Origin: Chitinophaga sp. LS1
Lineage (GTDB): Bacteria > Bacteroidota > Bacteroidia > Chitinophagales > Chitinophagaceae
Assembly (NCBI RefSeq): GCF_034274695.1
Contig: NZ_CP128362.1
Coordinates: 4,652,501 to 4,716,500 of the forward strand
DNA length: 64,000 nt
Direction of reading: 5' to 3'
Part shown: piece by piece, positions 18,607 to 27,030 of the stretch
Layout of the letters: each line of letters opens with the position of its first letter
How positions within the stretch are numbered: the first letter of the stretch is position 1
The notes under the pieces: model-generated
Seen by the model: only the letters and a program-made list of their open reading frames with translations
Databases searched by the model: none
What the model was told of the DNA's origin: nothing
Made by a program: the position numbers and the translations under genes

Positions 18607-19209
18607 ATGAAAAAACTGACTGCGGAATTTTACAACCGGCCTGAGGTATTGACGATAGCAAAGGAGCTACTGGGAAAGATCATAGTAACCCGGTTTGATG
18701 GGGTCCTGACGACCGCGCGGATTGTGGAGACGGAGGCATATAGGGGAGTGGTAGACAAGGCGAGTCATGCTTATGGTGGGCGTCGTACCCAACGTACAGA
18801 GGTAATGTTTGGGGCGGCGGGCAAGGCGTATGTATATCTGTGTTATGGGATCCACTTCTTATTTAATATAGTGACGAATGAGGCGGAGATTCCGGAGGCG
18901 GTGTTGATCAGAGGGGCGGAGCCGCTGGAGGGCATCCCGGAAATGTTGAAACGAACAGGGAAGGCGAAGGCCGATTTTACACTGACAAGGGGGCCCGGGA
19001 ATGTGAGTAAGGCTTTGGGGATTGATAAAATACATACGGGATATAATTTGTTCTCGAAGGATTTTTATCTGGCGGAGGATGGGTATGTGCCTGAGAAGGT
19101 GGTAGCGACGCCCCGCATAGGAGTGGATTATGCGGGGGCGGATGCGTTGCTGCCGTATAGGTTTATAGTGGAGGGGAATAGGTATGTGAGTGGGAAAAGG
19201 ATTGTCTGA
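18607..19209 (+). CDS. mpg: DNA-3-methyladenine glycosylase (AAG/MPG family)
   Basis: The ATG at 18607 gives 200 residues starting MKKLTAEFYNRPEVLTIAKELLGK, the normal start for this family; a frame extending to 18493 adds an unrelated hydrophobic stretch. Visible motifs are RIVETEAYRG (base-flipping pocket with the catalytic Glu), SHAYGGRRTQRTEVMFG, AYVYLCYGIHFLFNIV and the C-terminal RIGVDYAG. The enzyme excises alkylated purines in base excision repair. It is intact and monocistronic, and divergent from the acyltransferase. Confidence 0.92.
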   Translation: MKKLTAEFYNRPEVLTIAKELLGKIIVTRFDGVLTTARIVETEAYRGVVDKASHAYGGRRTQRTEVMFGAAGKAYVYLCYGIHFLFNIVTNEAEIPEAVLIRGAEPLEGIPEMLKRTGKAKADFTLTRGPGNVSKALGIDKIHTGYNLFSKDFYLAEDGYVPEKVVATPRIGVDYAGADALLPYRFIVEGNRYVSGKRIV

Positions 19210-19303
19210 GATTCATTGATTTTAAGTATTGAAGAGGGAGGCCGGTAGCCTTTAGGTAAAAGCCCTGCACTTATTCGGTATTGAAAGTAAATCCTGTTGA
19301 TGC

Positions 19304-19545
19304 CTAATAGCCCTTTTCATTGAGCAATTTTTCAATAAATGCACTATACTCATCCCGCATTGGCAGTATATCATTCACGACCAATGTCCTTCTCTGCACA
19401 GTCATCTGTTGTCCTGTCAGATAAAGGAATGCTGCAAAATAACAACCTTCACACCAATACATAAGATACCGTTTTGCAGACGTGCCAAATAGCAGATTGC
19501 TATGGCTTTACCTTCTACGATAGTATGATCACTACTGAGGCTTTG
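19304..19545 (-). pseudogene. Decayed gene fragment, family unknown
   Basis: On the minus strand a frame ending at the TAG at 19304 reads plausibly as a C-terminus (KRYLMYWCEGCYFAAFLYL, then LLNEKGY). Just upstream a second frame reads DHTIVEGKAIAICYLARL. Neither has a start, and joining them needs a frameshift near 19500. I do not recognise the family. It borders the A+T-rich toxin-like island, so a broken accessory gene is likely. The remaining intergenic sequence to 19739 shows nothing else. Confidence 0.35.
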
Positions 19546-19739
19546 GAAAGCAACTATAATCTGCTTTATTCAGAAGAATTAAATTATACGGACGGGTTAT
19601 TGATGGAAAATTAACGGTAAAAATCCCTTTAAATAGATAAACCATTACTAATTTACAATTGCAAAATTTATTTATTATAGATATTGGTAAATTTAGTATT
19701 TTTAAGTGATTTTCACATACCCATTGATTTAAGACGCCC

Positions 19740-21094
19740 ATGAAACTACTAGTTGGAATAAGACACATACTCATCTTCTCTGCTTTTTTGATAAAATCAC
19801 TATTTTGCTTTTCTCAAATTTCTACCCCTAAATTTCAATCTTTCGAGCCGATTGTTACAAACAAATCTACATCTAATAAACTATCTGAAAGCACAAATAA
19901 TCTGATCCAAAATAAAGAGGAGGAAGAAAGGAAAATAGAAAGTAAATATGCCTTATCGCCAAAGATTAATCAAGTAAACGAAGAAAATGTGAAGGCGATG
20001 TATGGTGCGAATTCCGTTGATCCAGACAATAGATCGGATGCGTTAAGTTATTTAATAAAAGCTTTCAACAATTTTTGCAAATAAATCCCGATAGCTTTTC
20101 TATTACCAAGGCAGTATATCTTTCTGAAATGCCATATTACAGTCAATCCTATAGTTATTCTGAATTTGAAAAAGTGATTGAACAAAAAGCACAATTGGTA
20201 AAGTTTATATTAAAGCAGGAAGGATTGAATGAGAAAAGCAACTTAGCGCTCCATTATGCTATACAAAAGTTATTTGGCCAATTGAATAATATTAAGGATC
20301 CTTTGCATAACAAGTATTATACTTTAGATAAAATCAGGTATGACTTTGAAGACCCAATGGGAGAAAATGATTGGACAAAAATGTTTGTCACCAAATTACT
20401 ATTAACTAACAAGGGGCAATGTCATTCTTTACCATTATTATATTTATGCATTTCAGAACATTTAGGAGCGAAGGCATATCTCTCGCTATCTCCTAATCAT
20501 TCCTTTATACAATTCTTTGATGAATCTGGCAAACGATATAATTATGAAACAACTAATGCCCATCTTGTTTCAACCTCTTGGCTAATGCAATCAACATATG
20601 TGAACTCTACTGCTTATAAAAACAAAACCTATCTTGATACACTCTCAAGTAGAAAATTATATGCGCAATGTTTAGCTGATTTGCTTTTATGTTACCAGGA
20701 GAAATTGAAGGTAAATTACGATAGCTTCTCTCAACTGCTGATAAATAAGATTTTGAAAGAGGATTCGGTAAATCTAACAGCACTAATGGTACGTGCTAAT
20801 TATTATATTACCACATTTGAAAAATTAGCTTGCTCAAAAGGATACCCTTCAATTAAGGACTTTTATAAGTTTCCTGACTTACAATTAGCTTATAATAATG
20901 CCAAAGTAACGCAACAGGCAATTACAGTAACAGGGTTTCAGGAAATGCCTCCTGAAGCCTACAATAAGTGGCAGGAATCTTTAAAAGATGAAAAAACAAA
21001 GGAACATGAGAAATATGAACAAGAAAAAATGAATATAGAAATTAAAAAACTTCAGATGGTTCAGAATAGTTTAACCAACAAGCCTCAAAAATAA
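19740..21094 (+). pseudogene. Transglutaminase-like secreted protein, frameshifted at a T-run (paralogue of 22808-23797)
   Basis: Frame 1 starts at the ATG at 19740 with a signal peptide (LFCFSQ) and ends at a TAA after YLIKAFNNFCK near 20084. Frame 2 continues from about 20075 (LQINPDSFSITKA) to 21094 for 339 residues without its own ATG. One extra T in the TTTTT run near 20070 would join them as ...FNNFLQINPDSF. The second part holds GQCHSLPLLY and LSLSPNHSFIQFF with RYNYETTNAH, a Cys-His-(Asp/Asn) layout as in transglutaminase/cysteine-protease folds, shared with the 22808 protein. It ends in a charged coiled-coil-like tail. It could be a true pseudogene, a phase-variable gene or an assembly error. 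Confidence 0.65.
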
Positions 21095-21118
21095 ATTTTC
21101 ACTTTTCAATAAATAAAG

Positions 21119-22285
21119 ATGCATAACCTAAGGCCTTTGAATTTAATTTTCATTCTCCTACTTTTATTTTCTATATCATCAATTGCTCAAAATAAAAATC
21201 CATATAAAAAGATTGGTAAGAAAGCAAGTATTGTAACCTTGACAAGTGGTAAGTATAAGGAATTATTTGATGAAGACAGTATCCAAAAGATCGGTACCGC
21301 ATTAATAAATATCAATACAATGCAGGTCGTCCATTTAATGGATGAAAATACCGAGATCCGAAGGAGACCGGATAATTCTACTAGCAGTAGGTTTTTAAGT
21401 ACAGATCCTCTTACAGGGAGTTTTTCAATGTTAAGCCCGTATCAATATGCAAGTAATAGACCCATTGATGGTATTGATCTTGATGGTATGGAATATGTAA
21501 CCTATACCTATGTTTTCAACTTAGATAAAAGAAACTATAACCCTGAATTAGGAAACCTTGCGAGCGCCAGCTATGTATGGTATAATGCCAATCAACATAA
21601 TGCCCATGGCAGTTTAGGGCAAGGTGTTCAATATATTATGAAATATCAGGTTGAAGGCAAAGAAGTTGGGCAGAATGCATATTTTGTTGCGAGGAATGCA
21701 AGTGCATTAGGAATAAGTACTGAATATGGCAACTATATGGGTGCTACCGCTCTTTTTAATCCAAATACTGATGGATTGGGCAGTAGTAGTATATATAATT
21801 ATGATTTGCCAGCAGTCGATCAGGTAGATTTTTTGGCGCAGCAACATGATCTGGGATATGATAGAATAGGTGCTGTTGGACAAAGTTCCTTATTTGGTGA
21901 TTGGGGGACAACTCCTATAGATGAAGCAGCGTTAAATGGGTGGAATGATTTCAGAGATAAATATAAAACCGGAAGTAGTGATCCTTATAATGGTCAGGCT
22001 GTTACTACTAGTGAAAGAAAAGCGGCATGGAGAGGTGCAACACTGTTCAGCGATGTAGTAGCTAATAAAAAGGTGAACATATCCTACTGGATGTTGAAAA
22101 ATTATTCAAGTGAAGCCCGTACTACAAAAAATGGATCTTTTTTAAAACCTGATACTCAATACAACTACAACCTATTTTTAAAGAAATATATGGAAAAAGA
22201 TAAAGATGGAAATTGGACCAGGAAAGCCGGAATGTGGAACGAAGATAAAGATCATAACTTTACACCTAAAGCACCATCTGAATAA
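21119..22285 (+). CDS. Minimal RHS-core secreted protein with phospholipase A2-like C-terminal domain (putative effector/toxin)
   Basis: The 388-residue protein has a signal peptide ending SSIAQ (about 24), a short linker region (LTSGKYKELFDED..., about 41-88), then the RHS repeat-associated core end motif at about 90-124 (RFLSTDPLTGSFSMLSPYQY, then SNRPIDGIDLDG). There are no YD repeats before it. After the core, where RHS proteins carry their variable toxic tip, there is VDFLAQQHDLGYDRIG (His243-Asp244, Tyr247, Asp248) and later PIDEAALNGW (Asp268), the HDxxYD + D layout of PLA2-like enzymes. I infer a phospholipase-type effector. The lipoprotein 9 bases downstream is the candidate immunity protein. 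Codons are A/T-rich compared with flanking genes. Confidence 0.65.
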   Translation: MHNLRPLNLIFILLLLFSISSIAQNKNPYKKIGKKASIVTLTSGKYKELFDEDSIQKIGTALININTMQVVHLMDENTEIRRRPDNSTSSRFLSTDPLTGSFSMLSPYQYASNRPIDGIDLDGMEYVTYTYVFNLDKRNYNPELGNLASASYVWYNANQHNAHGSLGQGVQYIMKYQVEGKEVGQNAYFVARNASALGISTEYGNYMGATALFNPNTDGLGSSSIYNYDLPAVDQVDFLAQQHDLGYDRIGAVGQSSLFGDWGTTPIDEAALNGWNDFRDKYKTGSSDPYNGQAVTTSERKAAWRGATLFSDVVANKKVNISYWMLKNYSSEARTTKNGSFLKPDTQYNYNLFLKKYMEKDKDGNWTRKAGMWNEDKDHNFTPKAPSE

Positions 22286-22293
22286 ATAATAGC

Positions 22294-22818
22294 ATGAAAG
22301 CAATTTACGGAACGGGCATACCAATTGTTATATTGGTAATATTTTTTTTCGCTTGCAATAATTTATACAAGGCGGGTAGTAGGGTTCCTCTTATGGATTT
22401 AAAAATCACTACTAATGTAAATGATAGATTAATCTATAGCTATCTGGATAGTATCAATAGCAAAATTGATACATCTAAAGGGTATCCCTTTGTAGTTAAT
22501 GGAGGTGATTTGCAATACTTCCCAGACATAAATAAAATAGCTTACTTTGTTGATAGTCCATTTGAAGCATACCACCTTTCTTCGAACGGGCTGTTTAAGC
22601 TTGCTGAGGTGTATAATCCAAATAAATCCATGAATTGGATAACAAAAGGAGAAAATTTAACCAAAGAAGATTATAATAGAATCGAAAGAAGGATTAATTC
22701 TTTGCTTAAAGGAGTAGTTAAAAATGCCAAAGATAAAAATGTTCCAGATACAGTTGTTTTTTGGGAAAAGCCCTATGACACGGTGATTTGTAAATTAGAA
22801 ACGCCTTATGATCAGTAA
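22294..22818 (+). CDS. Lipoprotein, unknown family (candidate immunity partner)
   Basis: A 174-residue protein with a hydrophobic N-terminus and a lipobox-like FFFAC at about residue 21. The mature part is lysine- and asparagine-rich without a recognised domain. It lies 9 bases after the RHS-core gene and overlaps the start of the following transglutaminase-like gene by 11 bases, so the three are probably co-transcribed. A periplasmic lipoprotein next to a secreted phospholipase-like protein fits an immunity role, but only position supports this. Confidence 0.6.
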   Translation: MKAIYGTGIPIVILVIFFFACNNLYKAGSRVPLMDLKITTNVNDRLIYSYLDSINSKIDTSKGYPFVVNGGDLQYFPDINKIAYFVDSPFEAYHLSSNGLFKLAEVYNPNKSMNWITKGENLTKEDYNRIERRINSLLKGVVKNAKDKNVPDTVVFWEKPYDTVICKLETPYDQ

Positions 22819-23797
22819 GAAACAACTCATTTTAATTTTATATACCTCAGTATTTAATACTTTTTTTTGTGCTTATGCTCAAACGAATAATAATACATCA
22901 ATCCGAAAAAACTATGAACAATCATATGACCTGCTAGATTCTTGCCTTAAGAATAATTCTTCTTTTAAGGATGCTGTATTTATTGCAGAAAATTGCTACA
23001 AAGCCAATAGGTATAGCAAACAGATATTTCAGGGTTTTATTACTGAATACGCGGTACTTTGCAAACTGAATATAGATAATATTACTGATGAAAATAATAA
23101 AGTCGATTCGTTCAATTTTATTGGGAATTATGCAATTTTCAAGTTATTATGTGACACCTCTATATTCATCAATAAATCTGATTCTATTTCTACATTACAT
23201 CTCCCATTCAAATATGATGAGGATGACCCTTCTGCTAAGCATGCATGGAGCAATATGTTTGTGTTCAAACTCTTATTAACTCATACAGGGAATTGCCACA
23301 GTCTTGTCTATCTATATAAGATTCTAGCTGATGAATTGCATGTCAAATGTTGGCTTTCCTTAGCTCCTAATCATATTTATATTCGTAATTACAGCGAAAA
23401 AAGTGGTTGGTACAATACCGAATTAACAAGTGGTACTTTCCCTACTGATGCCTGGATAATGACTACAACAAATACGCCATCAGAAGCTGTTCGTAATGGT
23501 CTTTATATGGATACTCTCAGTAATCAACAGTCCATTGCATTATGTGTTCTAGACCTAGCCAAAGGCTATGAATTTCAAACACACAATTATACTGACGGAT
23601 TCATATTAAAATGTTGCGATCTAGTACTCAAATACCATTCTATTAATCCAATGGCACTATTACTTAAAGCAGAATCACTAAAGAAATTATACCTCAAACA
23701 GCATAAATTACAACTACAAGAAGCAGCTATTACTTATTCAAAGATGTCGAATACTTACATAACATTAGCAAAAATGGGATATCGTGAAATCTTTTAA
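22808..23797 (+). CDS. Transglutaminase-like secreted protein (intact paralogue)
   Basis: This 329-residue protein starts with a signal peptide (FFCAYAQ, about 25). Residues 145-205 hold the part shared with the 19740-21094 gene: W..MFV.KLLLT..G.CHSL..LY, then LSLAPNHIYIR, then WYNTELTSG. Candidate catalytic residues are Cys163 and His189, with Asn203 or Glu205 as third member; this order fits a transglutaminase-like cysteine fold, though the similarity is too low to be certain. The C-terminal third is helical (TPR-like spacing). Having two paralogues around one RHS-core gene suggests they act on, or protect against, the same partner. Confidence 0.6.
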   Translation: MISKKQLILILYTSVFNTFFCAYAQTNNNTSIRKNYEQSYDLLDSCLKNNSSFKDAVFIAENCYKANRYSKQIFQGFITEYAVLCKLNIDNITDENNKVDSFNFIGNYAIFKLLCDTSIFINKSDSISTLHLPFKYDEDDPSAKHAWSNMFVFKLLLTHTGNCHSLVYLYKILADELHVKCWLSLAPNHIYIRNYSEKSGWYNTELTSGTFPTDAWIMTTTNTPSEAVRNGLYMDTLSNQQSIALCVLDLAKGYEFQTHNYTDGFILKCCDLVLKYHSINPMALLLKAESLKKLYLKQHKLQLQEAAITYSKMSNTYITLAKMGYREIF

Positions 23798-24073
23798 TTG
23801 CGCATTATACGTTTTTAGACGACGAGGAAAGTGATACATTTGAGTGGCATACCCAAGAGGAGAATGATGTTGAAATGAGAGCTTAGGCCATACTAATGTA
23901 GTGCAGAATGAAGTTAAATTACTGACTAGAACTTATTTCATAAATAGGATGTATGATCAGTCGGGCCAGGTACTCGTTTCCCAGTCATTTTCTTGGTAAA
24001 GATTATTTTCATCCGGAACTGATGAATGGGTGTCCAAACGCTGGATGATAGTTGTATTCATTGCTTACTTTAA
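23798..24073 (+). other. Intergenic stretch with coding remnants
   Basis: About 275 bases without an intact gene. A short open stretch near 23813-23885 reads HYTFLDDEESDTFEWHTQEE and stops; it has no start and no recognised family. The rest is broken in all frames. It looks like eroded coding sequence at the right side of the toxin-like island. No promoter or hairpin stood out. Confidence 0.3.
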
Positions 24074-24550
24074 TTATACGGCATGGGTGTCAGCCTTGAT
24101 TAATTTATTTTTAAAATATTCATATACCTGCAGCATCGAAATTATTTTTTGACCAGTTACTAATGTTTTTTTCCAGGGATTATTTACATCATTATGAAAA
24201 GCCTTAATGATAATATTATCTCCGATATGCCCATAAGTATTCCATACCCGGTCAAGTAAGTGCTGGTCTTCTTTGGAAATAGCCTGATTACCCTGTGGAT
24301 TAGGCAGTTTTTTGTAATAAGATCTTCTTCTGGAGACAATCATATTTTCCCATAATGAAGCAAATGTAGCGCAGCTGATATGGCAAATCAACGGTTCTTT
24401 GATTAAGGTTGATCTACCTTCTGAAAAAGCAAGATACCAGCCATATGAGAAATAGGTAAGACCAACAAGTTGGTTGACATTAATAGGTACATATTCTGAT
24501 GCATACGTGGTAATAAAATAATTGGCAATTGTAGTTGGATTATAGGCCAT
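24074..24550 (-). CDS. Panacea-domain (DUF4065/SocA-like) protein
   Basis: The 158-residue protein starts MAYNPTTIANYFITTYASEY and shows the Panacea pattern: NVNQLVGLTYFSYGWYLAF near the N-terminus, a middle basic patch (SRRRSYYKKLPNPQG), DRVWNTYGHIGDNIIIKAFH and a closing PW in NNPWKKT. Panacea proteins are antitoxins for many unrelated toxins and also occur as phage-linked regulators (GepA, SocA). No partner toxin gene is visible on either side: upstream is a minisatellite and downstream are eroded remnants. The array of 47-bp repeats runs to one base before its ATG, so its leader is made of repeats. Confidence 0.75.
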   Translation of the reverse strand: MAYNPTTIANYFITTYASEYVPINVNQLVGLTYFSYGWYLAFSEGRSTLIKEPLICHISCATFASLWENMIVSRRRSYYKKLPNPQGNQAISKEDQHLLDRVWNTYGHIGDNIIIKAFHNDVNNPWKKTLVTGQKIISMLQVYEYFKNKLIKADTHAV

Positions 24551-25015
24551 GGTCTTTTAATAATTTAGTCTTTTAATAAAATGGTCTTTAATGAAATATT
24601 CTTTTACCTACTGGTCTTTCAATTATTCAATCTTTTAATGAAACAGTCTTTCCCCTCCCGGTCTTTCAATTATCTAGTCCTTTAATGAAACAGTCCTTTC
24701 CCTCCCGGTCTTTCAATTATCTAGTCCTTTAATGAAACAGTCCTTTCCCTCCCGGTCTTTCAATTATCTAGTCCTTTAATGAAACAGTCCTTTCCCTCCC
24801 GGTCTTTCAATTATCTAGTCCTTTAATGAAACAGTCTTTCCCCTCCCGGTCTTTCAATTATCTAGTCCTTTAATGAAACAGTCCTTTCCCTCCCGGTCTT
24901 TCAATTATCTAGTCCTTTAATGAAACAGTCCTTTCCCCTCCCGGTCTTTCAATTATCTAGTCCTTTAATGAAACAGTCCTTTCCCCTCCCGGTCTTTTAT
25001 TCCCCCTTCCAATGA
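24551..25015 (-). repeat. 47-bp minisatellite, about nine copies, abutting the Panacea start codon
   Basis: Units of 47 bp (48 in the last copies) start at 24614, 24661, 24708, 24755, 24802, 24849, 24896 and 24944, with a degenerate one near 24992 and an expanded one at 24551-24613. Each reads GTCTTTCAATTATCTAGTCC, then TTTAATGAAACAGTCC, then TTTCCCTCCCG. Central copies are almost identical, so expansion is recent. The copy nearest the Panacea gene contains an inner ATTAAAAGAC duplication and stops one base before its ATG. It also fills most of the 613-base gap before the M2 peptidase; the last 150 bases of that gap are pyrimidine-rich. Confidence 0.9.
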
Positions 25016-25163
25016 AATAATCCCTTCCCCCTCTCTTAATCCCAAATCTACACCCTTCTTCTCTGTTCATTTTGTTCATTCCTCCATTCCCCCCACCTCC
25101 CCCTCGCCATTTCTCTGAACAAAATAAAATTCCCTAAATTCACTCCGCAAAATCTACCCTTTT

Positions 25164-26987
25164 ATGAATCGTATCACCCTTGTCGCCACCGGCGCCCTGC
25201 TCTCTTTCGCAGCCTGCCAGTCCACCGACAAAAACAACCACCAGCTTGTCCAGCTACAAGCCCAGACCTACCTGGATGGTTACAACAAACAATTCCAGGA
25301 CCTCATCTACAAAGACAACCTGGCCCAATGGACGCTGAATACCCGTATCGTAAAAGGAGACACCGTAAGCCAGCAGCTGGCAGATGCTGCCGATAAGGTG
25401 CTGGCTGAATATACCGGTAGCAAAGCAAACATTGACTCTGCGCAGAAATACCTGCAATTAAAAGAACAACTCACTCCCTTACAAATAAGGCAGTTCGAAG
25501 TCATCCTCTTCAACGCAGGCAATAACCCCGCTACCGCCGGCGATATCGTAACCCGCCGTATCAGCGCCACCAACAAACAATTATCTGCTCTCTATGGATT
25601 CAAGTTTACCCTCGATGGCAAACCCGTTACTACCGGACGTATCGATGAAATACTGGAATCTTCCAACAACCTGCAGGAGAGAAGAAAAGCATGGACCGCC
25701 AGCAAAGAAGTCGGCAAGACTCTAAAAAACGGACTGGATTCACTGCAGTTCCTGCGAAATGCTTCTGTTACACCATTGGGTTACAAAGACTTCTTCGACT
25801 ATAACGCCCGCGAATATGGCATGAGCGAAGATGAAATGATCAAACTGACCCGCCAGTTTGTAACAGAAATATGGCCGTTGTATAGAGAACTCCATACCTG
25901 GGCACGTTATACCCTCGCTGAGAAATATAAACAACCCGTACCTGATTATATTCCTGCCGACTGGTTGCCCAACCGCTGGGGACAAGACTGGTCTTCTCTG
26001 GTGGATGTAAAAGGGCTGAGTATCGATTCTATCCTCAAAGTACATGGCGCTGAATGGATGGCACATCAGAGTGAAGACTTTTACAAGAGCCTCGGTTTCG
26101 ATGCACTGCCACCTGTATTCTGGGAAAAGAGTAGCCTGTACCCGGTACCTGCAGATAGCCCGTTCACCAAGAATAACCACGCTTCTGCTTGGCATATGGA
26201 CCTGGATAAGGATGTGCGTTCTTTAGAAAGCATTACCCCTACCACCGATTATTGGAGTACAGTATTACATGAATTCGGACATATCTATTATTATATGTCT
26301 TACAGCCGTCCGGAGATCCCCGTAATTTTGCGCGGTGGTGCGAATAGAGGCTTTCATGAGGCTTTCGGAACCATGATGGGATTAGCTTCTTTACAAAAGC
26401 CTTTCCTTGAAAATCTGAATTTGATTCCTAAGAATACGACGACCAATGATACACTGAAATTGTTAAAAGAAGCATTGAGTTATGTAGTGAGCCTGCCATG
26501 GAGCAGTGGGGTGATGACAGAGTTTGAATATAATCTGTATGCAAAGAAACTCCCGAAAGATCAGTATAATCAGGCATGGTGGAAACTGGTAAAACAATTC
26601 CAGGGGATCGTACCGCCTACGGAGAGAGGAGAGGAGTATTGTGATGCGGCGACCAAAACGCATATCAATGATGATCCCGCTCAGTATTACGATTACTCTA
26701 TTGCGAGTGTACTGGTATTCCAGTTTCATGCTTACATTGCTGATAATATTCTGCACCAGGATCCACATGCCACTAACTACTGGGGAAATAAAGCCGTAGG
26801 TGATTTCCTGAAAAAGGTAATGAGCCCGGGAGCCAGTATTGATTGGAGACAACAGCTGAAAGATGACCTGCATACTGATATGAGTGCGAAGCCAATGGTC
26901 GCTTATTTCAGTGTATTGATGGATTATCTGAAGAAAGCAAATACCGGTAAAAAATATACATTGCCGGCACAACCTGTGTTTGAATAA
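25164..26987 (+). CDS. M2-family peptidyl-dipeptidase (ACE-like) lipoprotein
   Basis: This 607-residue lipoprotein (lipobox FAAC, about residue 19) has the gluzincin zinc site HEFGH at 369-373 and third ligand Glu399 in NRGFHEAFGTMMG. The flanks HEFGHIYYYM and GANRGFHEAFG follow angiotensin-converting enzyme (M2) rather than M3, and the length agrees with a single ACE domain. It would remove dipeptides from the C-termini of oligopeptides in the periplasm. It stands alone, with a strong bidirectional terminator 5 bases downstream. Confidence 0.9.
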   Translation: MNRITLVATGALLSFAACQSTDKNNHQLVQLQAQTYLDGYNKQFQDLIYKDNLAQWTLNTRIVKGDTVSQQLADAADKVLAEYTGSKANIDSAQKYLQLKEQLTPLQIRQFEVILFNAGNNPATAGDIVTRRISATNKQLSALYGFKFTLDGKPVTTGRIDEILESSNNLQERRKAWTASKEVGKTLKNGLDSLQFLRNASVTPLGYKDFFDYNAREYGMSEDEMIKLTRQFVTEIWPLYRELHTWARYTLAEKYKQPVPDYIPADWLPNRWGQDWSSLVDVKGLSIDSILKVHGAEWMAHQSEDFYKSLGFDALPPVFWEKSSLYPVPADSPFTKNNHASAWHMDLDKDVRSLESITPTTDYWSTVLHEFGHIYYYMSYSRPEIPVILRGGANRGFHEAFGTMMGLASLQKPFLENLNLIPKNTTTNDTLKLLKEALSYVVSLPWSSGVMTEFEYNLYAKKLPKDQYNQAWWKLVKQFQGIVPPTERGEEYCDAATKTHINDDPAQYYDYSIASVLVFQFHAYIADNILHQDPHATNYWGNKAVGDFLKKVMSPGASIDWRQQLKDDLHTDMSAKPMVAYFSVLMDYLKKANTGKKYTLPAQPVFE

Positions 26988-26991
26988 ACAC

Positions 26992-27030
26992 TTAAATAAC
27001 GCGCAGGAAACACACCTGCGCGTTATTTAA
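26992..27030. terminator. Bidirectional terminator between the M2 peptidase and the YeiH-like gene
   Basis: A perfect 16-bp stem (26992-27007 with 27015-27030, core ACGCGCAGG/CCTGCGCGT) with a 7-base loop. The outer A/T pairs give T-tracts in both directions. It sits between two convergent genes and overlaps the last codon of the minus-strand one. Confidence 0.85.

Noticed and set aside
24551..25015. CRISPR array candidate (regular 47-bp repeats)
   Set aside because: The whole unit repeats with no unique spacers, and no cas genes are nearby. It is a minisatellite.
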